Source of the DNA: Pseudomonas sp. MTM4
GTDB lineage: Bacteria > Pseudomonadota > Gammaproteobacteria > Pseudomonadales > Pseudomonadaceae
Direction of reading: 5' to 3'
Assembly: GCF_019355055.1 (NCBI RefSeq)
Contig: NZ_CP048411.1
Span: 2,383,501 to 2,447,500, forward strand
DNA length: 64,000 bases
The translations under genes were made by a program, and so were the position numbers. Numbering within the stretch: position 1 is the stretch's first letter; each line of letters opens with the position of its first letter. Positions 35,294-48,769 of the stretch are shown here, in pieces. A model generated the notes under the pieces. That model saw only the letters and a program-made list of their open reading frames with translations. It had not been told where the DNA came from and ran no database searches.

Positions 35294-35356
35294 GCTGCAA
35301 GCTGCAAGCTGCAAGCTGCAAGCTGCAAGCTGCAAGCTGCAAGCTGCAAGCTGCAA
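35294..35356. repeat. Perfect tandem repeat: nine copies of GCTGCAA
   Basis: Nine identical 7-bp units run without a break from 35294 to 35356, right after the small gene at 34998. Because seven is not a multiple of three and the gene already ended, copy-number change would not alter that protein. No spacers are present, so it is not a CRISPR array. Confidence 0.95.
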
Positions 35357-35410
35357 GTGGTTCAGCTTGGCTGGCACCGCAATGCTGCCAAGCTTTTTCT
35401 GCTTTAAATT

Positions 35411-35441
35411 GAGCTCATGGCTTGCAGCTTATAGCTGCTCT
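35411..35441. repeat. Degenerate heptamer-family repeat before hemE
   Basis: GAGCTCATGGCTTGCAGCTT followed by ATAGCTGCTCTTA contains inverted-orientation relatives of the GCTGCAA unit (TTGCAGC), with the tail AGCTGCTCTTA also seen near 58795 and, with one change, near 38212. It ends at the hemE stop codon. Confidence 0.5.
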
Positions 35442-36505
35442 TAGCCGTGGTATTGCGCCGAGAGTTCGTGCACCGACTCGATGAAGGCACCGGCATGGGC
35501 CGGATCGACTTCCGGCGTGATGCCGTGGCCCAAGTTGAATACGTGGCCTTCGCCCTGGCCGAAGCTGGCCAGGATACGCCCCACTTCGGCGCGGATCGCC
35601 TCCGGTTTGGCGTATAGCACGCTGGGGTCCATGTTGCCCTGCAGAGCAACCTTGTCACCCACGCGAGCACGCGCGTTGCCGATGTCGCAGGTCCAGTCCA
35701 GACCCAGCGCTTCGACGCCGGAGGCAGCCATGGATTCCAGCCACAGCCCGCCGCCCTTGGTGAAGAGGATCACCGGGACGCGGCGACCGTCGTGCTCGCG
35801 AATCAAGCCATCGACGATTTTCTGCATATAGGCCAGGGAAAACTCTTGATAAGCGGCGGCGGAAAGGCTGCCGCCCCAGGAGTCGAAGATCTGCACCGCT
35901 TGCGCGCCGGCCAGGATCTGGCCGTTGAGGTAGCTGGTCACCGACTGCGCCAGCTTGCCGAGTAGTGCATGCATGGCCTGCGGATTCTCGTAAAGCATGG
36001 CCTTGGACTTGCGGAAGTCCTTGGAGGAGCCGCCTTCGACCATGTAGGTCGCCAGCGTCCAGGGGCTACCGGAAAAGCCGATCAGCGGAACGCGGCCGCT
36101 CAGCTCGCGGCGAATGGTGCGCACCGCGTCCATGACATAGCCCAAATCTTTTTCCGGGTCCGGAATCGGCAGCGCCTCGATGTCGGCCAGGCTGCTGACG
36201 ACTTTCTTGAAGCGTGGACCCTCTCCGGTTTCGAAGTACAGACCCAGACCCATGGCGTCCGGCACGGTGAGGATGTCTGAAAACAGAATGGCGGCGTCCA
36301 GCGGATAGCGGTCCAGAGGCTGCAGAGTGACTTCGCAGGCCAGCTCGGGATTCATGCACAGGCTCATGAAGTCCCCCGCCTTGCTGCGACTGGCCCGGTA
36401 TTCCGGAAGGTAGCGTCCGGCCTGACGCATCATCCACACCGGGGTGACGTCGACAGGTTGCTTGAGCAGGGCGCGAAGGAAGCGATCGTTCTTCAAGGCA
36501 GTCAT
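35441..36505 (-). CDS. hemE: Uroporphyrinogen decarboxylase
   Basis: HemE removes four carboxyl groups from uroporphyrinogen III to give coproporphyrinogen III in heme synthesis. The 354-residue product begins [14 protein letters not shown] and has [16 protein letters not shown] (about 22-37), the family signature. The [14 protein letters not shown] block and the late GNMDPSVL are also present. The start at 36505 gives the usual length; a longer frame upstream has no family match. A perfect-stem terminator separates it from gltD upstream. Confidence 0.96.
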   Translation of the reverse strand: MTALKNDRFLRALLKQPVDVTPVWMMRQAGRYLPEYRASRSKAGDFMSLCMNPELACEVTLQPLDRYPLDAAILFSDILTVPDAMGLGLYFETGEGPRFKKVVSSLADIEALPIPDPEKDLGYVMDAVRTIRRELSGRVPLIGFSGSPWTLATYMVEGGSSKDFRKSKAMLYENPQAMHALLGKLAQSVTSYLNGQILAGAQAVQIFDSWGGSLSAAAYQEFSLAYMQKIVDGLIREHDGRRVPVILFTKGGGLWLESMAASGVEALGLDWTCDIGNARARVGDKVALQGNMDPSVLYAKPEAIRAEVGRILASFGQGEGHVFNLGHGITPEVDPAHAGAFIESVHELSAQYHG

Positions 36506-36552
36506 GTCTGGGTTCCAGCAAAAGAGTGGCGGCATTGTCGCAAAGCACAAAA

Positions 36553-36582
36553 CAAAAGGCACGGCGAGCGCCGTGCCTTTTG
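36553..36582. terminator. Perfect 13-bp hairpin terminator between gltD and hemE
   Basis: CAAAAGGCACGGC (36553-36565) pairs with GCCGTGCCTTTTG (36570-36582) across GAGC. With four T on the 3' side in either direction, it can end gltBD transcripts on the minus strand. Confidence 0.8.
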
Positions 36583-36621
36583 TCTATGGGCTTGATTCAG
36601 ATCAGGCGTGTTTGGAGCGCT

Positions 36622-36680
36622 AGCTGGAAGCGTGGGCCGAAGCCCGAAGCGGTCTTGCTTCCCGCTTCAGGCTTCCAGCT
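36622..36680. repeat. Inverted repeat downstream of gltD
   Basis: AGCTGGAAGC (36622-36631) and GCTTCCAGCT (36671-36680) are a perfect 10-bp inverted pair. The interior is rich in GAAGC/GCTTC units and resembles the heptamer-like repeats nearby. Confidence 0.6.
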
Positions 36681-36685
36681 GCGTT

Positions 36686-38215
<1,530 letters not shown>

Positions 38216-41200
38216 TTATTGTGGATTCGCTCGGGTGGTCGAGAGCAACGATGCCAGGTTGGCCGCCTTCGGCTTGACCAGCCAGAAGCGCCGCAGGTAG
38301 TCATCGAGATCCTCTAGTAACTTCGCGCCCCACGCGCTGCCGGTTTCGGCGACGTACTCTCGCAGTACCTCTTGCAGGTGGCTGCGATGGGCCTCCATCG
38401 CTTCACCCGTGATGCGCTGCAGGTTCACCAGTTCGTTGTTCACCCGATCGACGAAGCTGTTGTCCATATCGAGCACGTAAGCGAAACCACCGGTCATACC
38501 GGAACCGAAGTTGTAACCGGTCTTGCCGAGCACGCAGACGAAACCACCGGTCATGTATTCACAGCAGTGATCGCCTGTGCCTTCGACCACCGCATGCGCA
38601 CCGGAGTTACGCACGGCGAAACGCTCACCGGCCGTACCGCTGGCAAACAACTTGCCGCCGGTTGCGCCATACAGGCAGGTATTGCCGACGATGGCCGACT
38701 GCTGCGACTCGAACACACTGCTCTTCGGCGGGGTGACTACCAGCTTGCCGCCGGTCATGCCCTTGCCGACATAGTCGTTGGCGTCGCCTTCCAGATACAG
38801 GCTCAAACCGCCTGCGTTCCAGACACCAAAGCTCTGGCCCGCCGTGCCCTTGAAGCGGAAGGTGATCGGCGCATCCTTCATGCCCTGGTTGCCATGTACT
38901 CGAGCAATTTCACCGGACACACGCGCACCGATGGAGCGGTCGCAGTTGCAGATTTCCAGTTCGAATTCGCCGCCGCTCTTGGCATCGATGGCTGAGCGAG
39001 CGAGTTTGACCATTTCTTCGGCTAACAGACCTTGATCGAACGGTGGATTCTTCTCTACTTGGCAGAACTGCGGCTTATCGGCAGGAATGTGATCGCTGCC
39101 GAGTAGCGGCGTCAGGTCCAGATGGTTCTGCTTGGTGGTCTCGCCTGGCAGCACTTCGAGCAGATCGGTACGGCCAATCAGCTCCTGCAGGCTGCGCACA
39201 CCGAGCCTCGCCAGCCACTCGCGGGTTTCCTCGGCAACGAAGGTGAAGAAATTGACCACCATGTCGACGGTGCCGATGAAGTGATCCTTGCGCAGCTGGT
39301 CATTCTGCGTGGCGACGCCGGTGGCGCAGTTGTTCAGGTGGCAGATGCGCAGATACTTGCAGCCCAGCGCGATCATCGGCGCCGTTCCGAAGCCGAAGCT
39401 TTCGGCGCCGAGAATGGCGGCTTTGACCACGTCGAGGCCAGTCTTCAGACCACCATCGGTCTGTACCCGGACCTTGCCGCGCAGGTCGTTGCCGCGCAGG
39501 GTTTGATGGGTCTCGGCCAGACCGAGCTCCCATGGCGAGCCGGCATAGCGGATGGAGGTCAGTGGCGAAGCACCGGTGCCACCGTCATATCCGGAAATGG
39601 TGATCAAATCAGCGTAGGCCTTGGCAACGCCGGCGGCGATTGTGCCGACACCCGGTTCGGCGACCAGTTTGACCGAGACCAGCGCGGTCGGATTGACCTG
39701 TTTGAGATCGAAGATCAGCTGAGCCAAATCTTCGATCGAGTAGATGTCGTGGTGCGGCGGCGGCGAAATCAGCGTGACGCCCGGCACCGCATAACGCAGC
39801 TTGGCGATCAGACCGTTGACCTTGCCGCCGGGCAGCTGTCCGCCTTCGCCGGGTTTGGCGCCTTGAGCGACCTTGATCTGCAGCACTTCAGCGTTAACCA
39901 GATACTCCGGGGTGACACCGAAGCGACCTGTCGCCACTTGCTTGATCTTCGAGCTGCGTTCGGTGCCATAGCGCGCCGGATCTTCACCGCCCTCGCCAGA
40001 GTTGGAGCGCGCGCCAATGCGGTTCATCGCCGCGGCGATCGCCTCATGCGCCTCGGGAGACAGCGCGCCGAGCGAGATGCCGGCCGAGTCGAAGCGCTTG
40101 AGGATCTGCTCCAGCGGTTCGACCTCTTCGAGCGCCAGCGGCTGCTCCGATACCTTGAGCTGGAGCAGGTCACGCAACATGGCAGCGGGGCGCTGATCGA
40201 CCAGCGCGGTGTATTCCTTGAAACGGCCGTAGTCACCCTGCAGCACCGCAACCTGCAGCGCCGCAACCACATCAGGGTTGTAGGCGTGATACTCACCGCC
40301 GTAGACGAACTTCAACAGCCCGCCCTGCTGGATCGGCTTGCGACTGCTCCAGGCTTGCGCCGCAAGCGCTTTCTGTTCGGCTTCCAGATCGACGAAGCGC
40401 GCGCCCTTGATACGGCTGGCAACGCCACGGAAGCTGAGATCGACCACTTCGTCCGCCAGCCCCACGGCTTCGAACAGCTGGGCACCGCGGTACGAGGTAA
40501 TGGTCGAGATGCCCATCTTCGAGATGATTTTCAGCAGCCCCTTGGAAATGCCCTTGCGGTAGTGCTTGAACACCTCATAAAGGTCGCCCAGCACTTCGCC
40601 GGTGCGGATCAGATCGCCCAGCACTTCGTAAGCAAGGAAGGGATAAACCGCCGTCGCACCAAAGCCGATCAGCACGGCGAATTGATGCGGATCGCGAGCA
40701 CTCGCGGTCTCGACCAGAATGTTGCAATCGCAGCGCAGTCCGGTCTCGATCAGCCTATGGTGCACAGCCCCCACGGCCAGCGAGGCATGCACCGGCAACT
40801 TGCCCGGCGCGATATGGCGATCGCTCAACACCAGCAGCACCTTGCCGCCGCGCACCGCCTCTTCGGCCTGATCGGCAATGTTGCGCACCGCCGCCTCGAG
40901 CCCGAACGATTCGTCGTAGTTGAGATCGATCAGCTGGCGCTCGAAGCCCGGCCGGTCGAGTTCCATGATGGTCCGCCACTTGGCCGGCGAGATCACAGGC
41001 GTGGTCAGGATCGCGCGGTTGGCGTGATCGGCGGTTTCTTCGAAGACGTTGCGCTCGGCACCCAGGCAGGTCTCCAGCGACATCACGATGGCTTCGCGCA
41101 GTGGATCGATCGGCGGGTTGGTAACCTGCGCGAATTGCTGGCGGAAGTAATCGAACGGCGAACGCACCCGCCGCGACAGCACCGCCATCGGCGTATCATC

Positions 41201-42667
41201 GCCCATGGAGCCGACCGCTTCCTGGCCCTGCTCGGCCAGTGGGCGCAGCACCTGGTCACGCTCCTCGAAGGTGACCTGGAACATCTTCATGTACTGCTTG
41301 AGCTGATCGGCATCGTAGAACGCCGAACCGTGGTCGTTATCGTCCAGGGTCGACTGGATGCGCAGCGCGTTCTGACGCAACCACTTCTTGTAGGGATGTT
41401 GGGACTTCAGACGATTGTCGATGTCGTCCGTGTGCAATACCTGCCCGGTTTGGGTGTCGACGGCCAGAATCTGACCTGGTCCCACGCGGCCCTTGGCGAT
41501 GACGTCCTCGGGCTTGTAGTCCCACACGCCAACTTCCGAAGCCAGCGTGATGTAGCCATTGGTGGTGGTGACCCAGCGCGCCGGACGCAGACCGTTGCGG
41601 TCGAGCAGGCAGATCGCATGGCGGCCATCGGTAAGTACCACGCCGGCCGGACCATCCCAGGCCTCCATGTGCATGGAATTGTATTCGTAGAATGCGCGCA
41701 GGTCCGGATCCATGGTTTCGACGTTCTGCCAGGCCGGCGGAATGATCATGCGTAGGCTGCGGAACAGATCCATACCGCCGGTGACCAGCAGCTCCAGCAT
41801 GTTGTCCATGCTCGACGAGTCGGAGCCGGTGCGGTTGACGACCAGCGGATCGAGATTTTCCAGGTCCGGCAGCAATTCGTTGGCGAATTTCAGGCGACGC
41901 GCCTGAGCCCAGTTGCGGTTACCGGTGATGGTGTTGATTTCGCCGTTGTGGGCCAGGAAGCGAAACGGCTGAGCGAGCGGCCACTGCGGCATCGTGTTGG
42001 TGGAGAAACGCTGATGGAACACGCAAATGGCGGTCGCCAGACGCTCGTCGCCGAGATCGGGATAGAACTGCGCCAAATCGGCCGGCATCATCAGGCCTTT
42101 GTAGATGATGTCCTTGTCGGAAAAGCTGCAAACATAGAATTCCCTGTCGGCAGCCAGCGCAACTTCGGCACGGCGGCGCGCGAAGAACAGCTTGATACCG
42201 AAGTCGCGCTCGGACAGGCCTTCAGCCGAGACGAACACCTGTTCTATACGCGGCAGACGCTCCAGCGCCAGGCGGCCCAGCACGCTGGTATCGACCGGAA
42301 CTTCACGCCAGCCAATCAGGGTCAGCCCTTGCGCGGCGATCTGTTCGTTGAAGCAGGCGCGGGCCGCATCGGCCTTGGCCGCGTCCTGGCTGAGAAAGAT
42401 CATGCCGACGGCATAGAGTGCCGGCAGGTCTACATCAAAATGCTGTTTGGCCATGGCTCGCAGGAACCCATCGGGCTTCTGCATCAGCAGGCCGCAGCCA
42501 TCGCCGGTTTTACCGTCGGCGTTGATGCCACCGCGGTGAGTCATGCAAGTAAGGGATTGAATGGCTGTCTGAAGCAGGTGATGGCTTGCCTCGCCCTGCA
42601 TGTGGGCGATCAAACCGAAGCCGCAGTTATCCTTGAACTCTTCAGGACGAAAAAGACCTGCTCTCAT
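38216..42667 (-). CDS. gltB: Glutamate synthase large subunit
   Basis: GltB makes two glutamates from glutamine and 2-oxoglutarate. The 1483-residue protein begins [19 protein letters not shown]; Cys15 would become the N-terminal nucleophile after removal of the leader. The FMN/2-oxoglutarate domain and the 3Fe-4S motif [12 protein letters not shown] follow, then the C-terminal GXG repeat domain ([20 protein letters not shown]). ATG 42667 is preferred over GTG 42673 because GGAG precedes it by 8 nt or so and homologues start here. Forms an operon with gltD. Confidence 0.96.
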   Translation of the reverse strand: MRAGLFRPEEFKDNCGFGLIAHMQGEASHHLLQTAIQSLTCMTHRGGINADGKTGDGCGLLMQKPDGFLRAMAKQHFDVDLPALYAVGMIFLSQDAAKADAARACFNEQIAAQGLTLIGWREVPVDTSVLGRLALERLPRIEQVFVSAEGLSERDFGIKLFFARRRAEVALAADREFYVCSFSDKDIIYKGLMMPADLAQFYPDLGDERLATAICVFHQRFSTNTMPQWPLAQPFRFLAHNGEINTITGNRNWAQARRLKFANELLPDLENLDPLVVNRTGSDSSSMDNMLELLVTGGMDLFRSLRMIIPPAWQNVETMDPDLRAFYEYNSMHMEAWDGPAGVVLTDGRHAICLLDRNGLRPARWVTTTNGYITLASEVGVWDYKPEDVIAKGRVGPGQILAVDTQTGQVLHTDDIDNRLKSQHPYKKWLRQNALRIQSTLDDNDHGSAFYDADQLKQYMKMFQVTFEERDQVLRPLAEQGQEAVGSMGDDTPMAVLSRRVRSPFDYFRQQFAQVTNPPIDPLREAIVMSLETCLGAERNVFEETADHANRAILTTPVISPAKWRTIMELDRPGFERQLIDLNYDESFGLEAAVRNIADQAEEAVRGGKVLLVLSDRHIAPGKLPVHASLAVGAVHHRLIETGLRCDCNILVETASARDPHQFAVLIGFGATAVYPFLAYEVLGDLIRTGEVLGDLYEVFKHYRKGISKGLLKIISKMGISTITSYRGAQLFEAVGLADEVVDLSFRGVASRIKGARFVDLEAEQKALAAQAWSSRKPIQQGGLLKFVYGGEYHAYNPDVVAALQVAVLQGDYGRFKEYTALVDQRPAAMLRDLLQLKVSEQPLALEEVEPLEQILKRFDSAGISLGALSPEAHEAIAAAMNRIGARSNSGEGGEDPARYGTERSSKIKQVATGRFGVTPEYLVNAEVLQIKVAQGAKPGEGGQLPGGKVNGLIAKLRYAVPGVTLISPPPHHDIYSIEDLAQLIFDLKQVNPTALVSVKLVAEPGVGTIAAGVAKAYADLITISGYDGGTGASPLTSIRYAGSPWELGLAETHQTLRGNDLRGKVRVQTDGGLKTGLDVVKAAILGAESFGFGTAPMIALGCKYLRICHLNNCATGVATQNDQLRKDHFIGTVDMVVNFFTFVAEETREWLARLGVRSLQELIGRTDLLEVLPGETTKQNHLDLTPLLGSDHIPADKPQFCQVEKNPPFDQGLLAEEMVKLARSAIDAKSGGEFELEICNCDRSIGARVSGEIARVHGNQGMKDAPITFRFKGTAGQSFGVWNAGGLSLYLEGDANDYVGKGMTGGKLVVTPPKSSVFESQQSAIVGNTCLYGATGGKLFASGTAGERFAVRNSGAHAVVEGTGDHCCEYMTGGFVCVLGKTGYNFGSGMTGGFAYVLDMDNSFVDRVNNELVNLQRITGEAMEAHRSHLQEVLREYVAETGSAWGAKLLEDLDDYLRRFWLVKPKAANLASLLSTTRANPQ

Positions 42668-42800
42668 AGGCACTCCACCAGCTAAATACGTTGTAAATCA
42701 ACCCCTTATTGACGGCGCACGGAACCACCCCGTCATACACGCGGGCAAAAGGGGGAGCAGTTTACAAAGCCGGCTAGAACGACACAATTTTTTTTTGCAA

Positions 42801-42835
42801 GCCCCAAAAAGGTGCATTGCGCACCTTTTTGGGGC
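42801..42835. terminator. Bidirectional terminator between gltB and the damX-like gene
   Basis: GCCCCAAAAAGGTGC (42801-42815) pairs perfectly with GCACCTTTTTGGGGC (42821-42835). The inner GGTGC/GCACC stem is followed by five T on either strand. It lies 6 bp after the damX-like stop codon. Confidence 0.8.
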
Positions 42836-42841
42836 GTGTTT

Positions 42842-44356
42842 TTAGCGAGCTTGAATCTCTTGCTGCACGCTAGCGAAACTCCGCGCCCATGGCTTACCCG
42901 ACCTCAACGAGGCCGGCAGAGTCTTGATGGCCTCAAGCGCTGCATTGCGGCTGGCAAATGAACCATAAGTAACCACGTATAGCGGCTTGCCCTCATGCTG
43001 CTTGACGAAGTACCGGTAGGTTTCACCGTGCTGCTTCACCAACGCCTCGGCGTTACTATGGGTACGCGTCCCCAGCACCTGTATCAGATAGTTGGTTTTG
43101 GGCTGACTGGCGTACCAGCTCGCCGTAGAGGCAGGCGCATCAGGCTTCGCGACCGCCGGCTGCACCGGCTCGCGAGGCGTCTCGACTGGCGGAGCAGGTT
43201 CAACCGCAGAGCGCTGGATCGTAGCGTTATCTGCAGCCGTAGGAGCTGGCGCGGTATTGCGTAACGGCTCGCTGACGATTGCGGGCTCTTCTTCAATCAC
43301 GGCCGGTGAATTATCCGACTCCAGGCCGCCGGCAGCGGCAAGAGGTTCGCGGACAATCGGCTGATCAGGCTCGGACTGAACGACCTCGGCTGCAGCGCTT
43401 TCGTCACCACCCGGATCCTCGGTTGACGTTTCCGGTGAACGTGTTTCCGTAGCGCCCCCTGCATCGAGCGGCAAGCTGGTCGTGGCCGGAGCCACTGATT
43501 GATCACTGGAGTCACGCATGAACAACGCAATGACGACGACAAGAACGACCGCCGCCAAAGCCAGCAGGTGCTTCATAGGCAGCGGCAGACTCCAGCCAGT
43601 CGACTTCCGATTCGCTTTGGACTGCTGCATGGCATCGACGAGCTCGTCGCGTGCCACCTGATTTATCGCACCAGGCCAGCCACCGGAATTCTCATGGATT
43701 CGCGAAATCTGGTCTTCGCTGAAACACTCCAGCCCGCCCCCGGCACCTTCCAGGCGCAACGCCAGATATTCACGGGTCTCGTCTTCTTCGTACGGCTGAA
43801 GCGCGATCACATGAAAGCGCTCCTCACCCTCGACCAGCGCCTCCAGGCGCGCCACCAAGCCTTGTTCACCAAACAGAAAGACATGCGGCCTGCCTTCGGG
43901 GCTACCCTGGGCCAATCGCAACAGTGTCTCGACCGCAGCGCCCGTCAGCCGCTCAGCGTCGTCGACCAGCAGATAGACCTCCTGCCCGGTGAGCGCTAAT
44001 TGAATGATCTGCGCCATGATCGAGTCGAAGTCGGCCCGCTGGCTGCCAAGCGCCTGCGCGATCTGTTGCAGGACGAGATTGGCATCGAGGGTGTCCTGAG
44101 GCGAAATGACCACGCTCTGAACCGACTGCTTGTTGCTGCTCGCAACGAGCGCCTGGCGCACCAGTGTCTTGCCGCTCCCTTCCGGGCCGGTCACCACCAA
44201 CAGCAACTGACTGTAGCGGGCCAGATGATGCAATTGCCCTAACACGGGCTTGCGCTGAGCCGGAAAGAACTTGAAGCCTGGCACACGAGCGGCGAAAGGA
44301 TCGTGACTGAACCCGTAATGGTTCAGGTAGGAATCGTCAGCAGACAAACTGGTCAT
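42842..44356 (-). CDS. damX: DamX-like AAA ATPase with C-terminal SPOR domain
   Basis: This 504-residue protein combines an N-terminal ExeA-like AAA ATPase (GPEGSGKTLVRQAL Walker A; VYLLVDDAERL Walker B) with a membrane helix (HLLALAAVVLVVVIALFM, about residues 263-280), a long acidic proline/threonine-rich linker and a C-terminal SPOR domain (YLIQVLGTRTHSNAEALVKQ). SPOR domains bind denuded septal peptidoglycan, so it likely acts at cell division. ATG 44356 is preferred (AAGAG 6 nt before); ATG 44362 is an alternative. Last gene of the pilMNOPQ-aroK-aroB unit. Confidence 0.85.
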   Translation of the reverse strand: MTSLSADDSYLNHYGFSHDPFAARVPGFKFFPAQRKPVLGQLHHLARYSQLLLVVTGPEGSGKTLVRQALVASSNKQSVQSVVISPQDTLDANLVLQQIAQALGSQRADFDSIMAQIIQLALTGQEVYLLVDDAERLTGAAVETLLRLAQGSPEGRPHVFLFGEQGLVARLEALVEGEERFHVIALQPYEEDETREYLALRLEGAGGGLECFSEDQISRIHENSGGWPGAINQVARDELVDAMQQSKANRKSTGWSLPLPMKHLLALAAVVLVVVIALFMRDSSDQSVAPATTSLPLDAGGATETRSPETSTEDPGGDESAAAEVVQSEPDQPIVREPLAAAGGLESDNSPAVIEEEPAIVSEPLRNTAPAPTAADNATIQRSAVEPAPPVETPREPVQPAVAKPDAPASTASWYASQPKTNYLIQVLGTRTHSNAEALVKQHGETYRYFVKQHEGKPLYVVTYGSFASRNAALEAIKTLPASLRSGKPWARSFASVQQEIQAR

Positions 44357-44365
44357 GGACATCTC

Positions 44366-45469
44366 TTAAATGTTCGACTCTTGGGCAAGCGCGTCGTAAT
44401 TGACGTTCAATGTGGCTTCCAGCATCTGACGAGGAAAGTCACCCGTTACTACGGCTTCGCCCAACCGTTTGAGCAGCACCAACCTCAACTTCCCGTTCAG
44501 AACCTTCTTGTCGACCGCCATGTGCTGAAGAAAATCCGCGGCGCTCATATTGGTTGGTGGTACGACAGGCAGGCCGGCGCGCGCCAGCAACCGCACGGCT
44601 CGGTTACGCTCATTGGCGGCGATCCACCCAAGTTGCCGCGACATTTCGAGAGCCATGACCGTACCCGCCGATACGGCTTCACCATGCAGCCACACGCCGT
44701 AGCCCTGATAAGTCTCGATGGCATGACCAAAGGTATGGCCGAGATTGAGCGTGGCGCGAATGCCCGACTCCCGCTCGTCCGCTCCCACCACCCTGGCCTT
44801 CGCCGCACAGGAGCGCCGTATAGCTTCGGTAAGCGCCGCATGATCAAGGCTGCGAAGCGAGTCGATATTGTCTTCGAGCCAGCTCAGGAACGGCTCGTCG
44901 CAGATCAAGCCATACTTGATCACCTCAGCCAGACCAGCCGATAACTCGCGCGGCGGTAAGGTCGACAAGGTTGCGATGTCGATCAGCACTGCCTGCGGCT
45001 GGTAGAAGGCACCGACCATGTTCTTGCCAAGCGGGTGATTGATGCCCGTCTTACCGCCCACGGACGAATCGACCTGGGACAGCAGTGTCGTCGGGACTTG
45101 AATGAAATCAACGCCACGCTGGTAACAGGCGGCCGCAAAACCGGCCATGTCACCTATGACACCGCCACCCAACGCGATGACCGTGGTGTTGCGGTCATGC
45201 CTGGCCGTCAGCAAAGCATCGAAAATCGACTGCAGAGTTTGCCAGTTTTTGTGCGCTTCTCCGTCTGGCAGAACCACGGAAGTGACCGAGTAATCAGCGA
45301 GACTGCGCGAAAGCCGGTCAAGATAAAGCGGCGCAACGGTATCGTTGGTAACGATCGCAACTTGCTTGCCACGAATGTGACGGGACAACAGATCACCACG
45401 ATCGATGAGCTGCTCGCCAATGAATATCGGATAGCTTCGCTCGCCGAGATCGACATGTAGAGTCTGCAT
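44366..45469 (-). CDS. aroB: 3-dehydroquinate synthase
   Basis: AroB makes 3-dehydroquinate from DAHP in the shikimate pathway, using NAD and a metal. The 367-residue protein has [33 protein letters not shown] and the metal-site histidines in [11 protein letters not shown]. The gene follows aroK by 23 bp and precedes the damX-like gene by 9 bp. Confidence 0.96.
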   Translation of the reverse strand: MQTLHVDLGERSYPIFIGEQLIDRGDLLSRHIRGKQVAIVTNDTVAPLYLDRLSRSLADYSVTSVVLPDGEAHKNWQTLQSIFDALLTARHDRNTTVIALGGGVIGDMAGFAAACYQRGVDFIQVPTTLLSQVDSSVGGKTGINHPLGKNMVGAFYQPQAVLIDIATLSTLPPRELSAGLAEVIKYGLICDEPFLSWLEDNIDSLRSLDHAALTEAIRRSCAAKARVVGADERESGIRATLNLGHTFGHAIETYQGYGVWLHGEAVSAGTVMALEMSRQLGWIAANERNRAVRLLARAGLPVVPPTNMSAADFLQHMAVDKKVLNGKLRLVLLKRLGEAVVTGDFPRQMLEATLNVNYDALAQESNI

Positions 45470-45492
45470 AGGGGGCCCACGATTAAAGGGAG

Positions 45493-46038
45493 CTAGGATA
45501 ACGCAGATCGACCCAGGCTTTCACGAGGCGCTAGAGCTTGAAGCTGCCCAATGATTTCCACCACGACCAGGCGTGGGGGACGCTCATCCGTCTGGACCAC
45601 AATGTCCGCGATTTCACGGTACAGCGGATCCCGCACAGCCATCAGATTGGTGAGAATCTCGCGGGGATTGGGCGTTTGCAACAGCGGACGGTTGCGGTCC
45701 CGAGAGGTGCGGTCGAGCTGCTGCTCAACCGAAGTACAGAGGTAAATCACCCGCCCGCCAGCACATAACACCTGACGATTGTCCGCTCGGAGCACCGCAC
45801 CACCGCCAGTTGCCAGCACGACGCCGTCTATCTGGCACAATTCATTGATAGCGACGTGCTCCCTTTCACGGAAGCCCTGCTCTCCCTCGACATCGAATAT
45901 CAGCGGGATGCTTGCACCGGTGCGTTGTTCGATCTCCTTGTCGGAATCCCGAAAAGGGAGGCGAAGCTCCTTGGCGAGCAAGCGCCCGATGGTGCTTTTG
46001 CCAGCCCCCATCGGGCCGACGAGGATGATATTGGGCAT
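45493..46038 (-). CDS. aroK: Shikimate kinase
   Basis: AroK phosphorylates shikimate with ATP. The 181-residue protein opens with [20 protein letters not shown] (P-loop at residues 8-16) and has DSDKEIE, GFREREH and LATGGGAVL, the shikimate-binding parts. The final nine or so residues extend slightly past the usual length. It lies 7 bp after pilQ, an arrangement common in Pseudomonas. Confidence 0.96.
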   Translation of the reverse strand: MPNIILVGPMGAGKSTIGRLLAKELRLPFRDSDKEIEQRTGASIPLIFDVEGEQGFREREHVAINELCQIDGVVLATGGGAVLRADNRQVLCAGGRVIYLCTSVEQQLDRTSRDRNRPLLQTPNPREILTNLMAVRDPLYREIADIVVQTDERPPRLVVVEIIGQLQALAPRESLGRSALS

Positions 46039-46045
46039 TGGTTGT

Positions 46046-48190
46046 CTAACGGCTGGCTTGGATCGCCTGATTATTCATGATCCGAGGAGTAATGAATACC
46101 AGCAGCTCAGATTTCCGGTCTTGAATCAAATCACGACGGAATATCCGGCCTACGAACGGCAGATCGCCTAAGAACGGAACCTTGTCAACGGATTTGCTCT
46201 GAGTATTAGAGAACACACCGCCAATTACGATCGTCTCACCATCAGTGACCAAGACTTTTGCGTTGACCTCGTTTTTACGGATAGCAGGGATACCACCGGT
46301 GCTGGCAGCTTGCGAGAAATCAGGCTCATCCTTGGTGACCTTCACTTCCATGATGATGCGGTTATCAGGAGTGATTTGCGGAGTGACCTCCAAAGATAAC
46401 GCCGCCTCCTTGAAAGAAGTGCTGGTCGCGCCACTGGAACTCGCCTCCTGATAGGGCACTTCCGAGCCTTTTAAGATTTTTGCGGTCTCCTTGTCTGCGG
46501 TAACGACCTTCGGTTGCGATACAACCTCTCCATTACCTGTTTTTTCCATGGCAGAGAGTTGAAGATCAAGGATGGCATTATTGGTGACGAAGCCCAAGCC
46601 AATCCCGGAGGTTGCACCGACTGCGCCCAAGTCAACAAAAGGAGTATTTAGAGGTACTTCACGAATCCCGGGGAAACGTCCGACCTGCTGGGAAGGAATA
46701 TACCCCTCGTCACCCGGTTTACCGCTTGCATTAGGATCATCAGCTACGCCGAGCTGCCCGTTTTTGCCCCAAGCATTCCATTTGTCACCGGCCCAGAGAT
46801 TCCCCCCCCAACGCACACCCAGGCTCTTGTCATAATCAACGTTAGCCTCGACTATGCGAGCCTCGATCATGACCTGACGTACGGGAATATCCAGTTGCGC
46901 CACGATGCGCCGCAGCTCGTCGAGCCGCTCCTGCGTCTGGTAGGCGATGATGTTGTTAGTGCGATCGTCAACAGAGATCGAACCGCGATCCCCACTGGCT
47001 CCGTCCGTGTCGGTAACCGACTGGAATAACCGCGCAATATCAGAAGCTTTGGCATAATTGACCTGCACGACCTCACGGCGTAGAGGCGCCAGTTCAGCGA
47101 TCTGGCGCTGCGACTCTAACTCCTGACGCTCACGTGCAGCGATCTCGTCCGCTGGCGCTACCAGCAGCACGTTGCCAACCTGACGCTTGTCGAGCCCTTT
47201 GGTTTTCAGCACCAGATCCAGCGCCTGATCCCACGGCACGTTCTGCAGACGCAGCGTGATGTTGCCTTGCACGGTATCGCTGGCGACCAAGTTGAGATCG
47301 GTGAAATCCGCAATCAACTGGAGAACCGAGCGAACGTCGATATCCTGGAAATTCAGCGACAGCTTCTCTCCGGAATAGGTGAAGTGCTCGGCCTTGCGCT
47401 TCTCGGCGTCGGATTCGCTAAGCGGTTTGACGCTGATGGTCAGCTTGTCGTCGGTCTGGTACGCCAAGTAGTCGTAAAGGCCGCTGGGCTCGATGGCGAT
47501 GTTTGCGCCCTCGGCCTTGCTGCTGGAATCGACGAACTTGACCGGCGTAGCGAAATCCTGCACGTCTAGCCTGACACGAAGCGACTCCGGCAGCTGCGTC
47601 TTGGCGAATGAAACCCGGATTTTGCCGCCCTGCTCTTCGATGCTCGGACTGATCGACGGGTCCGACAGTGTGATGATGACGTTACCGGCCCCATCTTCCC
47701 CACGACGGAAATCGATGTTACTGATCGCCTTGCCCGCAGCCACGGAGGCGGTCGGTTTTGCCTTGCTTAGCGGGGCCACCGGAGCGGCCGCTACAGCCGC
47801 GGTTGCTGCACCGCTTTCACCGAGCACGACGAACAAATTATTTCCGTCTACCCGAGTCGAATAAGGCACCAAGGAAGTGAGGTTTACGATGAGCCGCGTG
47901 CGACCTTGGGCCTCGACTACGGTCACACTGCGGGCATTACCGACACCAAGCTCGTGGTTTTTGGATTTCAGCTTGCTGGAAACACCTGGCAGGTCGAGCG
48001 CGATCCGCGCCGGCTGGTCGAGCGTATAACCCCGCGGGGTGGGCACAGGCTCATCGAAGGCCAGTTTAAGTTCAACGCGGTCACCGGGCAGCGAAGCGAC
48101 ATCGAGTGCATTGAGGTTCGCCGCCAGCAGCGCGGGCGAAATCATCGCCGCCAGCAGGGACAAGCCGAGACGAGAGAGAGTGGTATTCAT
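46046..48190 (-). CDS. pilQ: Type IV pilus secretin PilQ
   Basis: PilQ forms the outer membrane pore for type IV pili. The 714-residue protein has a signal peptide ([17 protein letters not shown]), AMIN domains in the first 300 residues, an N0/N1-type domain ([20 protein letters not shown]) and the C-terminal secretin domain with [18 protein letters not shown] 48190 gives the usual length; the 16 codons upstream have no signal-peptide character. It is the last pil gene and leads into aroK. Confidence 0.96.
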   Translation of the reverse strand: MNTTLSRLGLSLLAAMISPALLAANLNALDVASLPGDRVELKLAFDEPVPTPRGYTLDQPARIALDLPGVSSKLKSKNHELGVGNARSVTVVEAQGRTRLIVNLTSLVPYSTRVDGNNLFVVLGESGAATAAVAAAPVAPLSKAKPTASVAAGKAISNIDFRRGEDGAGNVIITLSDPSISPSIEEQGGKIRVSFAKTQLPESLRVRLDVQDFATPVKFVDSSSKAEGANIAIEPSGLYDYLAYQTDDKLTISVKPLSESDAEKRKAEHFTYSGEKLSLNFQDIDVRSVLQLIADFTDLNLVASDTVQGNITLRLQNVPWDQALDLVLKTKGLDKRQVGNVLLVAPADEIAARERQELESQRQIAELAPLRREVVQVNYAKASDIARLFQSVTDTDGASGDRGSISVDDRTNNIIAYQTQERLDELRRIVAQLDIPVRQVMIEARIVEANVDYDKSLGVRWGGNLWAGDKWNAWGKNGQLGVADDPNASGKPGDEGYIPSQQVGRFPGIREVPLNTPFVDLGAVGATSGIGLGFVTNNAILDLQLSAMEKTGNGEVVSQPKVVTADKETAKILKGSEVPYQEASSSGATSTSFKEAALSLEVTPQITPDNRIIMEVKVTKDEPDFSQAASTGGIPAIRKNEVNAKVLVTDGETIVIGGVFSNTQSKSVDKVPFLGDLPFVGRIFRRDLIQDRKSELLVFITPRIMNNQAIQASR

Positions 48191-48241
48191 AGAAGGATTC
48201 CGTTGTGCAGACCGGTAAAGGTTTTCCATTTTTGCCATGAC

Positions 48242-48769
48242 TCAAGAACGCTCTTTCAAAGTCAGGCTGCGCGGGCGCTCAAGCCAACCACCCTCTCCGT
48301 CAGGAACGATTTCGAGCACATCCACCTCGGCTTCGCTGATATCAACGATACGACCATGGTTGCGCCCCAGATAGTCACCGACCTTGACTCGGTGAACCCC
48401 GTCACCACCTTTGATCAAGGCGTATCTCCCAGCATCATTGGTCAATGTTCCGACCATGACGAAGTTTTCGATATTGAACTCTTCGAGGAACTGCTTGATG
48501 CGAGTCTCGTCAGGCCGAATGTCTTTCGATCCTTTTTGCCGCTGGGTCAGGTCGATCTTCATTGGCGGCTGAAATGGATGCCGCAGCGAGGCCGCGCTAT
48601 AGGTGAAGGCCTCGTATGGCAAGAACGCTGGCAATGGCTCGATCGTTCCTTTCGGCTCGGCCCGCACGTCGTCCATGTAAGCGCGCAGATCCTCGAAGTC
48701 ACTGCTGACGCCACAGCCAGTCAGCAAAACTAGAGCCATGCCCAGTGCAATATTTCGGGCTCCATTCAT
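48242..48769 (-). CDS. pilP: Type IV pilus inner-membrane lipoprotein PilP
   Basis: PilP links the inner-membrane PilN/PilO pair to the PilQ secretin. The 175-residue protein has a lipoprotein signal ending in LLTGC (Cys19) and a C-terminal beta domain with VMVGTLTNDAGRYALIKGGD and VKVGDYLGRNHG, which binds PilQ. It overlaps pilO by 4 bp. Confidence 0.95.
   Translation of the reverse strand: MNGARNIALGMALVLLTGCGVSSDFEDLRAYMDDVRAEPKGTIEPLPAFLPYEAFTYSAASLRHPFQPPMKIDLTQRQKGSKDIRPDETRIKQFLEEFNIENFVMVGTLTNDAGRYALIKGGDGVHRVKVGDYLGRNHGRIVDISEAEVDVLEIVPDGEGGWLERPRSLTLKERS

Noticed and set aside
35294..35356. CRISPR array
   Set aside because: Seven-bp units are directly adjacent with no spacers and no cas genes nearby.
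39122..41755. 877-codon open frame opposite gltB
   Set aside because: It is a shadow of the long GC-rich gltB gene in the antisense frame, with no family resemblance and low-complexity composition.
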